From Sphingomonas sp. Leaf9 (GTDB taxonomy: Bacteria > Pseudomonadota > Alphaproteobacteria > Sphingomonadales > Sphingomonadaceae), in the NCBI RefSeq assembly GCF_001421355.1, contig NZ_LMKC01000003.1:496164-560163 (forward strand): a DNA stretch of 64,000 nucleotides, read 5' to 3'. A program made the position numbers and the translations under genes. The notes beneath the pieces were generated by a model that saw nothing but the letters and a program-made list of their open reading frames with translations, was not told the DNA's origin and made no database searches. Shown in pieces: positions 9,471 through 18,766 of this stretch. Numbering within the stretch: the stretch's first letter is position 1; each line of letters opens with the position of its first letter.

Positions 9471-10466
9471 ATGACCCTAGCTCCCATCCGCATCGGCGAC
9501 GTCGTGATCGATACGCCGGTGATCCTCGCGCCAATGACCGGTGTCACCGACCTGCCGTTTCGCAAGATGGTGCGGCGGCACGGATCGGGGCTGAACGTTA
9601 CGGAGATGATCGCCAGCCAGGCCGCGATCCGCGAGACACGCCAGTCGATTCAGAAGGCGATGTGGGACCCGGCCGAGGAGCCGGTGTCGATGCAGCTCGT
9701 CGGCTGCACGCCAATCGAGATGGGGGAGGCCGCCAAGCTCGCCGAGGACAAGGGCGCGGCGATCATCGACATCAACATGGGTTGCCCGGTACGCAAGGTG
9801 ACGAACGGCGATGCCGGGTCGGCACTGATGCGTGACCTGCCGCTCGCCGCCGACCTGATCGCGGCGGTGGTGAAGGCGGTCGACGTGCCGGTTACCGTGA
9901 AGATGCGGATGGGCTGGGATCATAGCAGCCTCAACGCCCCGGAACTGGCGCATATCGCCGAGGATCTGGGCGCGCAGATGGTGACGGTCCATGGCCGTAC
10001 GCGCAACCAGATGTATCGCGACCATGCCGACTGGGCATTCGTCCGCCGGGTGAGGGACGCGGTGAAGGTGCCGGTGATCGTCAACGGCGACATCTGCTCG
10101 GTCGACGATGCCCGCACCGCGCTTGACCAGTCGGGCGCGGACGGCGTGATGATCGGGCGCGGCGCCTATGGCCGGCCGTGGTTGCTGGCGCAGGTCATGG
10201 CCGCACTGTCGGGCGGCACGGCACCGACCGATCCCTCGGTCGAGGAACAATATCGCCTGATCGTCGAGCATTACCACATGATGCTCGACCATTATGGCGA
10301 GGAAACCGGCGTCAACATGATGCGCAAGCATATCGGTTGGTACACCAAGGGGCTGCACGGCTCGGCCGAGTTCCGCAACAAGGTGAACCAGCAGCCCGAT
10401 TCCCGCACCGTGCTGGGCATGCTCGCCGATTTCTACGCGCCGTGGTGCACGCGCGCGGCGGCGTGA
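9471..10466 (+). CDS. dusB: tRNA-dihydrouridine synthase B
   Basis: An FMN enzyme reducing uridines in the tRNA D-loop. TIM-barrel landmarks: LAPMTGVTDLPFR near residue 20, catalytic Cys105 in INMGCPVRKV, VTVKMRMGW, VHGRTR, and DGVMIGRGAYGRPW. 331 residues, normal length. The ATG at 9471 gives the correct N-terminus; the open frame upstream is antisense to ispDF. First gene of the dusB-ntrB-ntrC run, the order classically seen in alphaproteobacteria (nifR3-ntrB-ntrC). Its stop overlaps the ntrB GTG start. Confidence 0.95.
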   Translation: MTLAPIRIGDVVIDTPVILAPMTGVTDLPFRKMVRRHGSGLNVTEMIASQAAIRETRQSIQKAMWDPAEEPVSMQLVGCTPIEMGEAAKLAEDKGAAIIDINMGCPVRKVTNGDAGSALMRDLPLAADLIAAVVKAVDVPVTVKMRMGWDHSSLNAPELAHIAEDLGAQMVTVHGRTRNQMYRDHADWAFVRRVRDAVKVPVIVNGDICSVDDARTALDQSGADGVMIGRGAYGRPWLLAQVMAALSGGTAPTDPSVEEQYRLIVEHYHMMLDHYGEETGVNMMRKHIGWYTKGLHGSAEFRNKVNQQPDSRTVLGMLADFYAPWCTRAAA

Positions 10467-11512
10467 GCGCGGTCGAGGGGCTGCCCTCGTTCGCCGAACT
10501 GTTCGCCGGCCTGCCGGTGGCGGCGCTGGTGCTGGACGATACAGGGTGCATCGCCCACGCCAATGTCGCGGCGGAGTTGCTGCTCAACCAATCTGATCGG
10601 GCGATGCGTGGGCTGTCGCTCGAACAGGTCGTCTCGGTCCCGCCGGGCTATAGCGATCCGCGCGACGGACGGGCTTTCGCCAGCTATGACTGCGAATTGC
10701 AGCTGCGGCGCGGCGGGCGGTTGCGCGTCGATTTCCACGACAGTCCGGCGGCGCACGGATCGGCATGGCGCGTCGTCATGCTCTACGGCATTCGCGATGC
10801 CCATAGCGCGTCGCGCGCGGCCGGCGCCCGTGCCGCCATCGGAGCCGCCGCGATGCTGGCGCATGAGATCAAGAACCCGCTGTCGGGCATTCGCGGTGCG
10901 GCGCAGCTGTTGGCCGGCGAGGTCGACGACCGCAGCGTCCTGACCGACCTTATCATCGCCGAGGTCGACCGCATTGCCGCGCTGATCGACCGGATGCAGG
11001 ATTTCACCGACGACCGGCCGCGCGCGCTGCAGGCGCAGAATATCTATCCCGTCCTCGCCCATGCCGTGCAGCTGGCCTCGGCCGGCTTTGCGCGCGGGAT
11101 CGTGATCGAGGAACGCTTCGACCCATCGCTGCCGCCGGTGCGGATCGATCGCGATGCGTTCGTCCAGGTCATGGTCAACCTGCTGAAGAACGCCGCCGAA
11201 GCGCTGGAAAAGGTCGAGCAACCCCGCATCATCCTCGGCACCGCCTTTCGCCACGGCATGTCGCACGGCGTTGGCAACGGCGAACGGCGCGCGGTGCCGA
11301 TCGAGCTGACCGTGACCGACAATGGCCCCGGCGCACCCGCCGACATCGCTGGCCACCTGTTCGAACCGTTCGTGTCGGGCAAGCGCGAGGGGCGCGGCTT
11401 TGGCCTGCCGATGGTCGAGAAACTGGTGGGGGAGATGAATGGCTTCGTCCGCTATAGCCGCGAAGGATATCCGCCGATGACCGTGTTCCGCCTCCACCTG
11501 CCGCGCGCATGA
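10463..11512 (+). CDS. ntrB: Nitrogen sensor histidine kinase NtrB (GlnL)
   Basis: A soluble kinase/phosphatase that, under PII control, sets phosphorylation of NtrC. An N-terminal PAS (about 8-110) is followed by the H-box MLAHEIKNPL with His134 as phospho-acceptor, then the HATPase domain (MVNLLKNAAEAL, TDNGPGAP, GFGLPMVEK). I chose GTG 10463 because it overlaps the dusB stop (GTGA) and yields 349 residues; GTGs at 10442 and 10445 are alternatives. Overlaps ntrC by four bases. Confidence 0.93.
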   Translation: MSAVEGLPSFAELFAGLPVAALVLDDTGCIAHANVAAELLLNQSDRAMRGLSLEQVVSVPPGYSDPRDGRAFASYDCELQLRRGGRLRVDFHDSPAAHGSAWRVVMLYGIRDAHSASRAAGARAAIGAAAMLAHEIKNPLSGIRGAAQLLAGEVDDRSVLTDLIIAEVDRIAALIDRMQDFTDDRPRALQAQNIYPVLAHAVQLASAGFARGIVIEERFDPSLPPVRIDRDAFVQVMVNLLKNAAEALEKVEQPRIILGTAFRHGMSHGVGNGERRAVPIELTVTDNGPGAPADIAGHLFEPFVSGKREGRGFGLPMVEKLVGEMNGFVRYSREGYPPMTVFRLHLPRA

Positions 11513-12963
11513 CCGGTTCATCGCGCATCCTGCTGGTCGACGACGACGCGGCGATCCGTACCGTCGTGGCACAGGCGCTCCGCCGCGAGGGGCATGCGGT
11601 GCAGAGCGTCGGCACGCTGGGCCAGTTGCATGCTGAACTGCGTGCGGGGTTACCGGACGTGCTGGTGACCGACGTCGTGCTGCCTGACGGCGACGGGCTG
11701 GAGATGGCGGCGAAGCTCAATACCGAATTTCCAGACCTGCCGATCATCGTGCTGTCGGCGCGCAACACACTGACCACCGCCGTACGCGCGACAGAGGCGG
11801 GGGCGTTCGACTATCTGCCCAAGCCGTTCGACCTCGATACGCTGGCGCTGGCGGTACGGGGTGCGCTGGCGCGGCGATCGCGCGGGGCGGAAGAACAGCC
11901 GGTCGACGCGATCGATTCATCGCTGCCGCTGATCGGCCGCTCGCCGGCGATGCAGGACGTGTACCGGGTCATCGCACGGGTCGTCGCGACCGACCTGACG
12001 GTGTTGGTGACGGGTGAATCGGGCACCGGCAAGGAACTGGTGGCGCGGGCGATCCACGATCTGGGCCGCCGCCGCCGCGCACCGTTCATCGCACTCAACA
12101 TGGCCGCGATCCCGCGTGAGCTGATCGAGGCGGAACTGTTCGGCCACGAGCGCGGCGCCTTTACCGGCGCGGCGCAACGCTCGGCCGGCAAGTTCGAACA
12201 GGCAGCGGGCGGCACGCTGTTCCTTGACGAGATCGGCGACATGCCGATGGAAGCGCAGACCCGGCTGCTGCGCGTGTTGCAATCGGGCGAATTCACCAGC
12301 GTCGGCGGCGCGCGCGTCATCCGTGCCGATGTCCGCATCGTCGCGGCGACCAACAAGACGCTGGCCGTGCAGGTCCAGTCGGGCCAGTTCCGCGAGGATT
12401 TGTTCTATCGGCTGAACGTCGTGCCGATTGCCCTGCCGCCCTTGCGCGAGCGGCGACAGGACGTGGCGCTCCTCGCCCGCCACTTTCTCGACCAGGCGGC
12501 ACGCGATGGCCTGCCGCGCAAGACGCTGACCGCCGACGCGCAGGCGTTGCTGGAGGCGCATGACTGGCCCGGCAATGTCCGCGAGCTGGAGAACCTGATG
12601 CGGCGTGTCGCCGTCCTCGGCCGCGATACCGCGATCGAGGCGAGCGAGCTGCGTGGAACGCTGGGGGAGGCCGGGCCGCGACCGGCGGCACAGCCGGACG
12701 CCGATCTTGACGACGCGGTGCGCGCATGGTTGCGCCGTATCGCACGCGAAGAGCCGGTGACGCTGGAGAACGGCACGCTGTACGACCGACTGATTTCCGA
12801 CGTCGAACGCCCGCTGATCGAAGCGATGCTCGATCGCCATGCCAACAACCAGTTGCGTGCTGCAAAAGCGATGGGGCTGAACCGCAATACCCTGCGCAAG
12901 CGGCTCGACGAACTGGGGATTGACCCTGCCGTGCGCGCCTATCATGCGGAGAAGGAACGCTAA
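11509..12963 (+). CDS. ntrC: Nitrogen response regulator NtrC (GlnG)
   Basis: A sigma-54 activator for nitrogen assimilation genes. Receiver domain with phospho-acceptor Asp55 (LVTDVVLPDG); AAA+ domain with Walker A GESGTGKE near residue 168 and the sigma-54-contacting GAFTGA loop near residue 216; C-terminal Fis-type HTH (NNQLRAAKAMGLNRNTLRKR). 484 residues, normal. Starts inside the ntrB stop (ATGA). Confidence 0.95.
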   Translation: MTGSSRILLVDDDAAIRTVVAQALRREGHAVQSVGTLGQLHAELRAGLPDVLVTDVVLPDGDGLEMAAKLNTEFPDLPIIVLSARNTLTTAVRATEAGAFDYLPKPFDLDTLALAVRGALARRSRGAEEQPVDAIDSSLPLIGRSPAMQDVYRVIARVVATDLTVLVTGESGTGKELVARAIHDLGRRRRAPFIALNMAAIPRELIEAELFGHERGAFTGAAQRSAGKFEQAAGGTLFLDEIGDMPMEAQTRLLRVLQSGEFTSVGGARVIRADVRIVAATNKTLAVQVQSGQFREDLFYRLNVVPIALPPLRERRQDVALLARHFLDQAARDGLPRKTLTADAQALLEAHDWPGNVRELENLMRRVAVLGRDTAIEASELRGTLGEAGPRPAAQPDADLDDAVRAWLRRIAREEPVTLENGTLYDRLISDVERPLIEAMLDRHANNQLRAAKAMGLNRNTLRKRLDELGIDPAVRAYHAEKER

Positions 12964-13031
12964 TCCGTCCCAGTTGCGATAATGTTGCGATTTGACGTGC
13001 TTTAGCGCGCGAATGTTGTAAAACGGCAACT

Positions 13032-15299
13032 ATGGTTGCAGCGTTAACGGAACCGAGGCGCGCCACATCGATCCCGGCGCGGTGGTTCCCGGCGATCGAG
13101 GTCGCTGTATTGGCGGCGGTGATCGCCGTCGGTGTCGGCAGCTATCTGCTGTTCGATGGATCGCAAAGTGCACGGGGGCGGCTGCCGAGCCCGTCGCTGA
13201 TGGCGCTGGTGCTGATCGCCAACCTCATCCCGGCAATGGCGCTGCTGGTCTTGGTCGGGCGGCGGATCGCGATGCGGCGCGCGGCTCGGTCGCAGATCGG
13301 GGGTACGGGCACGCTCCACGTCCGCCTGGTCGCGCTATTCTCGATCCTCGCCAGCGTGCCGATGCTGCTGGTCACGATCGTCGCGTCGTTCCTGTTCCAA
13401 TATGGCGTCGAATTCTGGTCGTCGCAGCGTGCGCGCGGCATCTTCGAAAACGCGCAGGTGCTGGCGCAGTCCTCCTACAACGAATTTCTCGACGCGGTGG
13501 ACGGGCAGAATGTCGCGGTCGCCTCCGACATTCGTCGGATGCTGCTCAACAATCGCTATTCGATCGACAGCGACGAATTTCGCCTGCTATACCAGAACAG
13601 CATCGTATTCCGGTCGCTGAGCGATTCGGTGGTGTTCGAGATACCGTCGGACGGCCGTCCGCGTTCGCTGGCGTCGGCCTCGATTTACGAAGGCCCGCTG
13701 CGCTGGAGCATCGATCCCAAATCGATCGCGGCATTACGCTCGGGCAAGACCAGCTATGTCAGCGTGCGCAACCGGCAGGTCCAGTCGGTGACCCGCGTCA
13801 TCGACACGCCCTATTACGTCTATTCGGCGCGCGACCTCGACCTTGCCGATTATGCCGAACGCCTCACGCGCACGCGTGCGATCCTGTCGGACTATGACGC
13901 GCTGCTCGTCCGGTCGCGCAGCGTCCAACTCCAGTTGAATATCGCGCTGTTCATCGTCTCGCTCATCATCGTCGGGCTGGCGGTGTTCGTGGCGCTGGCC
14001 GTCGCCGACCGTCTCGTCCGACCGGTGGGCGCGCTGGTCGGCGCCGCCCGCCGAGTTGCCGGTGGCGATCTGTCTGCGCGCGTGCCCGAACCCAATGGCA
14101 CGCGGCAGAAGGATGAGATCGGCACGCTCGCCAGCGCGTTCAACAGCATGACCGAGCGCTTGCAGGAACAGACCGGCGAACTCGTCGCCGCCAACGCCCA
14201 GATCGACAGCCGCCGCGCCCTGATCGAGGCGGTGATGTCGGGGGTCAGCGCGGGCGTCGTGTCGGTCGGGCGCGACCGCACGATCCAGCTCGCCAACAGC
14301 TCGGCAACCGCGCTGCTCAAGACTGGCAGCACCCCGCTGGTCGGTCGCCCGCTCGCCGATGTCGCTCCCGAACTGGGCGACCTGCTGGGCGGCGAGACGC
14401 AGGATGCGATCATCCAGCTGGCGGCGGGCGGCGAGGCGAAGACGCTGGCCGTCCGCATCACCCGCGACGATGGCCAGCACATCCTGACCTTCGACGACAT
14501 TACCCAGCAGCTGCTCGACCAGCGCCGCGCTGCGTGGTCCGACGTCGCTCGCCGCATCGCGCATGAGATCAAGAACCCGCTGACCCCGATTCAGCTGGCT
14601 GCCGAACGGCTCCAGCGTCGCTATGGCACCAAGCTCATTGAGGATGACGGCACCTTCGCGCGGTTGACCGAAACGATCGTGCGGCAGGTCGGCGACCTGC
14701 GCCGCATGGTCGATGAGTTCTCGTCGTTCGCGCGGATGCCCAAGCCCGTGTTCCGCCACGAATCGCTCGCCGAACTCGCGCGACAGAGCTTGTTCCTGCA
14801 CGAAGTCGCTCATCCCGATATCGACTTTGCGCTCGATTCCGCCGGTGCCGCACCGCTCGTCTGCGACCGCCGCCAACTGGGCCAAGCGCTGACCAACATC
14901 GTCAAGAACGCCACCGAAGCCGTTGCCGCCCGTCCCGAAGGCGCCCCGCGCGGCCGGATCGAGATGGACGTCCGCTATGACGCGCAGGGGCGGATGCATA
15001 TAGACACCAGCGACAACGGCATCGGCCTGCCGGTCGAGCGCGACCGCATCGCCGAACCCTATATGACGACGCGCAAGGGCGGCACCGGCCTCGGCCTCGC
15101 CATCGTTCGCAAGATCGTCGAGGAACATTTCGGAACCATATCGTTCGCCGACCGTCCCGGAGGAGGGACGATCGTATCGATCATCTTCGACCCCGCGATC
15201 CTGGCCGCATTGGCCGGGACCGGCACGGCCGAAGAGGACGATCTACAGGAGGTTACAACGCGCCACCCCATGCTTACCCGGACCGGAACGCCCGCATGA
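13032..15299 (+). CDS. ntrY: Membrane sensor histidine kinase NtrY
   Basis: Partner kinase of NtrX; links nitrogen/redox state to transcription. N-terminal transmembrane segments (about 20-40, 55-80, 100-125), a periplasmic loop, another transmembrane segment near 300-325, then HAMP, PAS (about 395-480), H-box ARRIAHEIKNPLTPIQL (His near 510) and HATPase (TNIVKNATEAV, GGTGLGLAIVRK). 755 residues. The 68 bases before it hold two copies of gttgcga (12973-12979 and 12984-12990) spaced by 11 bases, possibly a regulator site, so a separate promoter from ntrBC is possible. Confidence 0.95.
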   Translation: MVAALTEPRRATSIPARWFPAIEVAVLAAVIAVGVGSYLLFDGSQSARGRLPSPSLMALVLIANLIPAMALLVLVGRRIAMRRAARSQIGGTGTLHVRLVALFSILASVPMLLVTIVASFLFQYGVEFWSSQRARGIFENAQVLAQSSYNEFLDAVDGQNVAVASDIRRMLLNNRYSIDSDEFRLLYQNSIVFRSLSDSVVFEIPSDGRPRSLASASIYEGPLRWSIDPKSIAALRSGKTSYVSVRNRQVQSVTRVIDTPYYVYSARDLDLADYAERLTRTRAILSDYDALLVRSRSVQLQLNIALFIVSLIIVGLAVFVALAVADRLVRPVGALVGAARRVAGGDLSARVPEPNGTRQKDEIGTLASAFNSMTERLQEQTGELVAANAQIDSRRALIEAVMSGVSAGVVSVGRDRTIQLANSSATALLKTGSTPLVGRPLADVAPELGDLLGGETQDAIIQLAAGGEAKTLAVRITRDDGQHILTFDDITQQLLDQRRAAWSDVARRIAHEIKNPLTPIQLAAERLQRRYGTKLIEDDGTFARLTETIVRQVGDLRRMVDEFSSFARMPKPVFRHESLAELARQSLFLHEVAHPDIDFALDSAGAAPLVCDRRQLGQALTNIVKNATEAVAARPEGAPRGRIEMDVRYDAQGRMHIDTSDNGIGLPVERDRIAEPYMTTRKGGTGLGLAIVRKIVEEHFGTISFADRPGGGTIVSIIFDPAILAALAGTGTAEEDDLQEVTTRHPMLTRTGTPA

Positions 15300-16678
15300 A
15301 GCTCGACATTCTCGTCGTTGACGATGAAACTGACATCCGCGAACTCGTGGCCGGTGTGCTGGAGGACGAAGGGTATGAAACGCGCGGTGCCGCCGACAGC
15401 GACGCCGCGCTGGAGGCGGTGGCGACGCGCCGGCCGTCGCTGGTGCTGCTCGACGTCTGGTTGCAGGGATCGCGGCTCGACGGGCTGGAGCTGCTCGACG
15501 AGCTGAAGGCGCGCGATCCGTCGCTGCCGGTGCTCGTAATTTCCGGCCACGGCAATATCGACACCGCCGTCGCTGCAATCCGGCGCGGTGCAGTCGATTT
15601 CATCGAAAAGCCGTTCGAGGCGGAACGGCTGCTGTTCCTCGTCCAGCGCGCCACCGAAACCGAACGTCTGCGCCGCGAAGTCGCGTCGCTGCGCGCCTCG
15701 GCTGGTCGTGAAGACGACCTGACCGGCAGCTCGACCGCGATCAACAGCGTCCGCGCGACACTGAAACGTGTAGCCGGCACCGGTAGCCGCGTCCTCATCA
15801 CGGGTGGCGCCGGGGTCGGCAAGGAAGTCGCCGCGCGCCTGCTCCATGGCTGGAGCCAGCGGGCACAGGCACCGTTCGTCATCGTCAGCGCCGCGCGGAT
15901 GACTCCTGAACGCGTCGATGAGGAACTGTTCGGTGTCGAGGAGGGCGGCAATCTCGTCCGTCCCGGCCTGCTTGAACAGGCTCATGGCGGCACGCTGTTC
16001 CTCGATGAGATCGCCGATATGCCGATCGCGACGCAGGCCCGCATCCTGCGAGTGTTGACCGATCAGAGCTTCACCCGCGTCGGCGGTACGCGGGTGGTGA
16101 AGGTCGACGTCCGCGTCGTTTCGGCAACCGCACGCGATCTCCAGCAGGAGATTATCGACGGCAATTTCCGTGAAGACCTCTATTATCGGCTGAACGTCGT
16201 GCCGGTGCAGATTCCGTCGCTGGCCGAACGGCGCGAAGATATCCCGCCGCTGGTCGAGCATTTCGTCGCGCATTATGCCAACGAACGCCGGGTCCAAACG
16301 CCCGAAGTCGCGCCCGATGCGATGATCGCGCTGCAAAGCTATGAATGGCCGGGCAATGTCCGCCAGCTGCGCAACGTCGTCGAGCGCACCGTCATCTTGG
16401 CGCCGGGTAACCGCATCGCGCGGATCGACATCGACCTGTTGCCGCCCGAAGTGCTTGGATCGGCGGGCGATGGGGCAGGGGGCGCGACCGCCAGTGCGAT
16501 CATGGGGTCGCCGCTGCGCGAGGCACGCGAATCGTTCGAACGCGAATATCTGCGCGTCCAAATTCGGCGCTTTTCGGGCAATATCTCACGTACGGCGACG
16601 TTCATCGGCATGGAACGCTCCGCGCTGCACCGCAAACTGAAGCTGCTCGGCATCACCGAAACCCGCGGCGACGAATAG
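15296..16678 (+). CDS. ntrX: Response regulator NtrX
   Basis: Receiver with Asp53 (LLDVWLQGSR), an AAA+ domain and a C-terminal Fis-like HTH (SGNISRTATFIGMERSALHR). The AAA+ domain has a variant Walker A (GGAGVGKE rather than GESGTGKE), and the loop where NtrC has GAFTGA reads EEGGNLVRPG, so the sigma-54 contact motif is absent, as known for alphaproteobacterial NtrX. It probably acts as a sigma-70 regulator. Four-base overlap with ntrY. Confidence 0.95.
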   Translation: MKLDILVVDDETDIRELVAGVLEDEGYETRGAADSDAALEAVATRRPSLVLLDVWLQGSRLDGLELLDELKARDPSLPVLVISGHGNIDTAVAAIRRGAVDFIEKPFEAERLLFLVQRATETERLRREVASLRASAGREDDLTGSSTAINSVRATLKRVAGTGSRVLITGGAGVGKEVAARLLHGWSQRAQAPFVIVSAARMTPERVDEELFGVEEGGNLVRPGLLEQAHGGTLFLDEIADMPIATQARILRVLTDQSFTRVGGTRVVKVDVRVVSATARDLQQEIIDGNFREDLYYRLNVVPVQIPSLAERREDIPPLVEHFVAHYANERRVQTPEVAPDAMIALQSYEWPGNVRQLRNVVERTVILAPGNRIARIDIDLLPPEVLGSAGDGAGGATASAIMGSPLREARESFEREYLRVQIRRFSGNISRTATFIGMERSALHRKLKLLGITETRGDE

Positions 16679-16727
16679 CGCGCGGGGACCATTGCGGCGG
16701 CGCGGGGTCGGGCCTAAATTGGCGGCT

Positions 16728-16746
16728 CCGCGCCACAGGGGCGCGG
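16728..16746 (+). terminator. Possible hairpin terminator after ntrX
   Basis: A perfect 7-bp GC stem (ccgcgcc/ggcgcgg) with a 5-base loop, about 50 bases past the ntrX stop and 60 bases before hfq. No T-run follows, so it may be only a partial terminator or an mRNA structure. Confidence 0.3.
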
Positions 16747-16806
16747 CAACCGGGTGACGGTTAAAGACACTCAGCGGGAAATTCCCGCCAAGAACAAGGG
16801 CAAGTC

Positions 16807-17301
16807 ATGGCCGAACGGCAGGGGTCGCTTCAGGACCTGTTTCTCAACTCGCTGCGCCGGTCGAAAACCCCGGTGACGATGTTTCTGGTCAAGGGCGTAA
16901 AGCTCCAGGGCATCGTGACGTGGTTCGACAATTTTTCGGTGTTGCTGCGCCGCGACGGACAATCGCAGCTGATCTACAAACATGCGATTTCGACCATCAT
17001 GCCGGCGGGCCCGACCGACCTGTCGTCGGTGATCGAGGCTGCGTCGGAAAATACGTCGAAGCACGCGCCGTTGCAGGAAATCTTCCTGAACGCCGTTCGC
17101 AAGGCGCAGGAAAATGTCACCATGTTCCTGGTGAACGGCGTCATGCTGCAGGGGCAGATCGCAGCGTTCGACCTGTTCTGCATGCTGTTGCAGCGCGAAG
17201 GCATGTCGCAGCTGGTCTACAAGCACGCCGTGTCGACCATTCAGCCGGCGAACCCGCTGAACTTGGCCGAGGAACAGGCGTCGGGGGCGGACGAAGCTTG
17301 A
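16807..17301 (+). CDS. hfq: RNA chaperone Hfq, tandem two-domain form
   Basis: Binds small RNAs and mRNAs. Instead of the usual 75-100 residues this protein has 164 and contains two complete Sm-like domains: about 6-66 ([11 protein letters not shown] to YKHAISTI) and about 87-147 ([11 protein letters not shown] to YKHAVSTI). Both keep the Sm2 YKHA signature (Tyr57-Ala60, Tyr138-Ala141). The copies are diverged, so this is an old duplication. If the ring still has six subunits, three chains would suffice. Overlaps hflX by four bases. Confidence 0.93.
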   Translation: MAERQGSLQDLFLNSLRRSKTPVTMFLVKGVKLQGIVTWFDNFSVLLRRDGQSQLIYKHAISTIMPAGPTDLSSVIEAASENTSKHAPLQEIFLNAVRKAQENVTMFLVNGVMLQGQIAAFDLFCMLLQREGMSQLVYKHAVSTIQPANPLNLAEEQASGADEA

Positions 17302-18584
17302 GCAACGGTTTCGACCGCGACGCGCAGGAATTTACGCGCGGCGCTGCCGCCATCGTCGTCCTGCCCGATATGGGCGGATCGGCGCGTGACGCCGACGCCC
17401 GCTTGGAGGAGACTGCCGGGCTGGCGCTGGCGATTGGTGTCGACGTGCGCCACCGCGTGCCGTTCCGGGTACGCGCGCCAAAGCCGGCGACGCTGATCGG
17501 CAGCGGGCAGGTGGATCAACTGACACAGATGGTCCGCGATGAAGATTTGCAACTGGCGGTGTTCGATGCGGCGCTGACTCCGGTACAGCAGCGCAACCTG
17601 GAAACGGCGCTCGGGTGCAAGGTCATCGATCGAACCGGGCTGATCCTGGAAATCTTCGGTGAACGCGCCCGTACTGCCGAGGGGCGGTTGCAGGTGGAGC
17701 TGGCCCACCTTGATTATCAGGCCGGGCGGCTCGTGCGCAGCTGGACCCACCTGGAGCGCCAGCGCGGCGGCTTCGGCTTCCTCGGTGGTCCGGGTGAAAC
17801 CCAGATCGAGGCGGATCGCCGCTTGATCCGCGATCGGATGGCGCGGTTGCGGCGCGAACTGGACGGCGTATCGCGCACCCGCACGCTGCACCGCGACCGT
17901 CGCCAGCGCGCGCCTTGGCCGGTCGTTGCGCTGGTCGGCTATACCAATGCCGGCAAATCGACGCTGTTCAACCGCCTGACCGGGGCGGAGGTGATGGCCG
18001 AAAATCTGCTGTTCGCCACGCTCGACCCCACGCTGCGGCAAGTTTCGCTGCCGGGTATCGACAAGGCGATCCTGTCCGACACGGTGGGGTTCGTCTCCGA
18101 CCTGCCGACCCAGTTGGTCGCGGCGTTCAAGGCGACGTTGGAAGAGGTGGTGTCGGCCGACCTGCTGATCCACGTCCGCGACGTGGCCCATCCCGATACC
18201 GCAGCGCAAGCATCGGACGTGGAAGCGGTGCTGAAGGAAATCGGCGTCGACGATACGACACCCCGGATCGAGGCGTGGAACAAGCTCGATCTGCTCAGCG
18301 AAGACGATCGGATCGAGATGCTGGGGGAGGCGGCGCACCGCGAGGATATCGTCGCCTTGTCCGCGTTGACGGGGGAGGGCGTCGATCGGCTGATCCGCAC
18401 CGTCGGCGGTCGCCTGACTGAGGGGCATCGCCGCTATCGCATTGCGCTTGCACCCGAGGATGGTGCCAGTGCGGCGTGGCTCCACGCGCATGGGGAGGTC
18501 ACCGATCACTGGATCGACGATGACCATGCCGTGTATGACGTCCGCCTGGCGCCCGCCGATTACGACCGGTTCCTGACACGCTAA
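17298..18584 (+). CDS. hflX: Ribosome-associated GTPase HflX
   Basis: A GTPase that splits stalled ribosomes under stress. Nucleotide-binding N-terminal domain ([11 protein letters not shown]), a [15 protein letters not shown] segment typical of HflX, then the G domain with GYTNAGKST near residue 214, [10 protein letters not shown] and NKLD. I chose TTG 17298 because it overlaps the hfq stop (TTGA) and begins [11 protein letters not shown]; this gives 428 residues. The hfq-hflX pair is conserved widely in proteobacteria. Confidence 0.93.
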   Translation: MSNGFDRDAQEFTRGAAAIVVLPDMGGSARDADARLEETAGLALAIGVDVRHRVPFRVRAPKPATLIGSGQVDQLTQMVRDEDLQLAVFDAALTPVQQRNLETALGCKVIDRTGLILEIFGERARTAEGRLQVELAHLDYQAGRLVRSWTHLERQRGGFGFLGGPGETQIEADRRLIRDRMARLRRELDGVSRTRTLHRDRRQRAPWPVVALVGYTNAGKSTLFNRLTGAEVMAENLLFATLDPTLRQVSLPGIDKAILSDTVGFVSDLPTQLVAAFKATLEEVVSADLLIHVRDVAHPDTAAQASDVEAVLKEIGVDDTTPRIEAWNKLDLLSEDDRIEMLGEAAHREDIVALSALTGEGVDRLIRTVGGRLTEGHRRYRIALAPEDGASAAWLHAHGEVTDHWIDDDHAVYDVRLAPADYDRFLTR

Positions 18585-18679
18585 CCGGGCATTCCGCCGG
18601 GTGAGGGGACGCGTTCGCGATGTCTCGATTCATCCGCTGGAAAGGGCAGGAGTCCGCCAGAGTCCGGAAACGGCCGCCT

Positions 18680-18734
18680 GGAGTCGTTTGGATACTTCCC
18701 GATGCTAGCTATCGGCGGGTGCCCAAGCGACTCC
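18680..18734. repeat. Inverted repeat downstream of hflX
   Basis: Arms ggagtcgtttgg (18680-18691) and ccaagcgactcc (18723-18734) pair over 12 bases with one G-U pair. The 31-base loop holds a smaller near-palindrome (cgatgctagctatcg). It lies in the 182-base gap between convergent hflX and mazG. It could be a terminator or another structured RNA element; there is no T-run. Confidence 0.4.
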
Positions 18735-18766
18735 ATGGGCAGCTTTCGGGCATTTTTCGAAAAACG

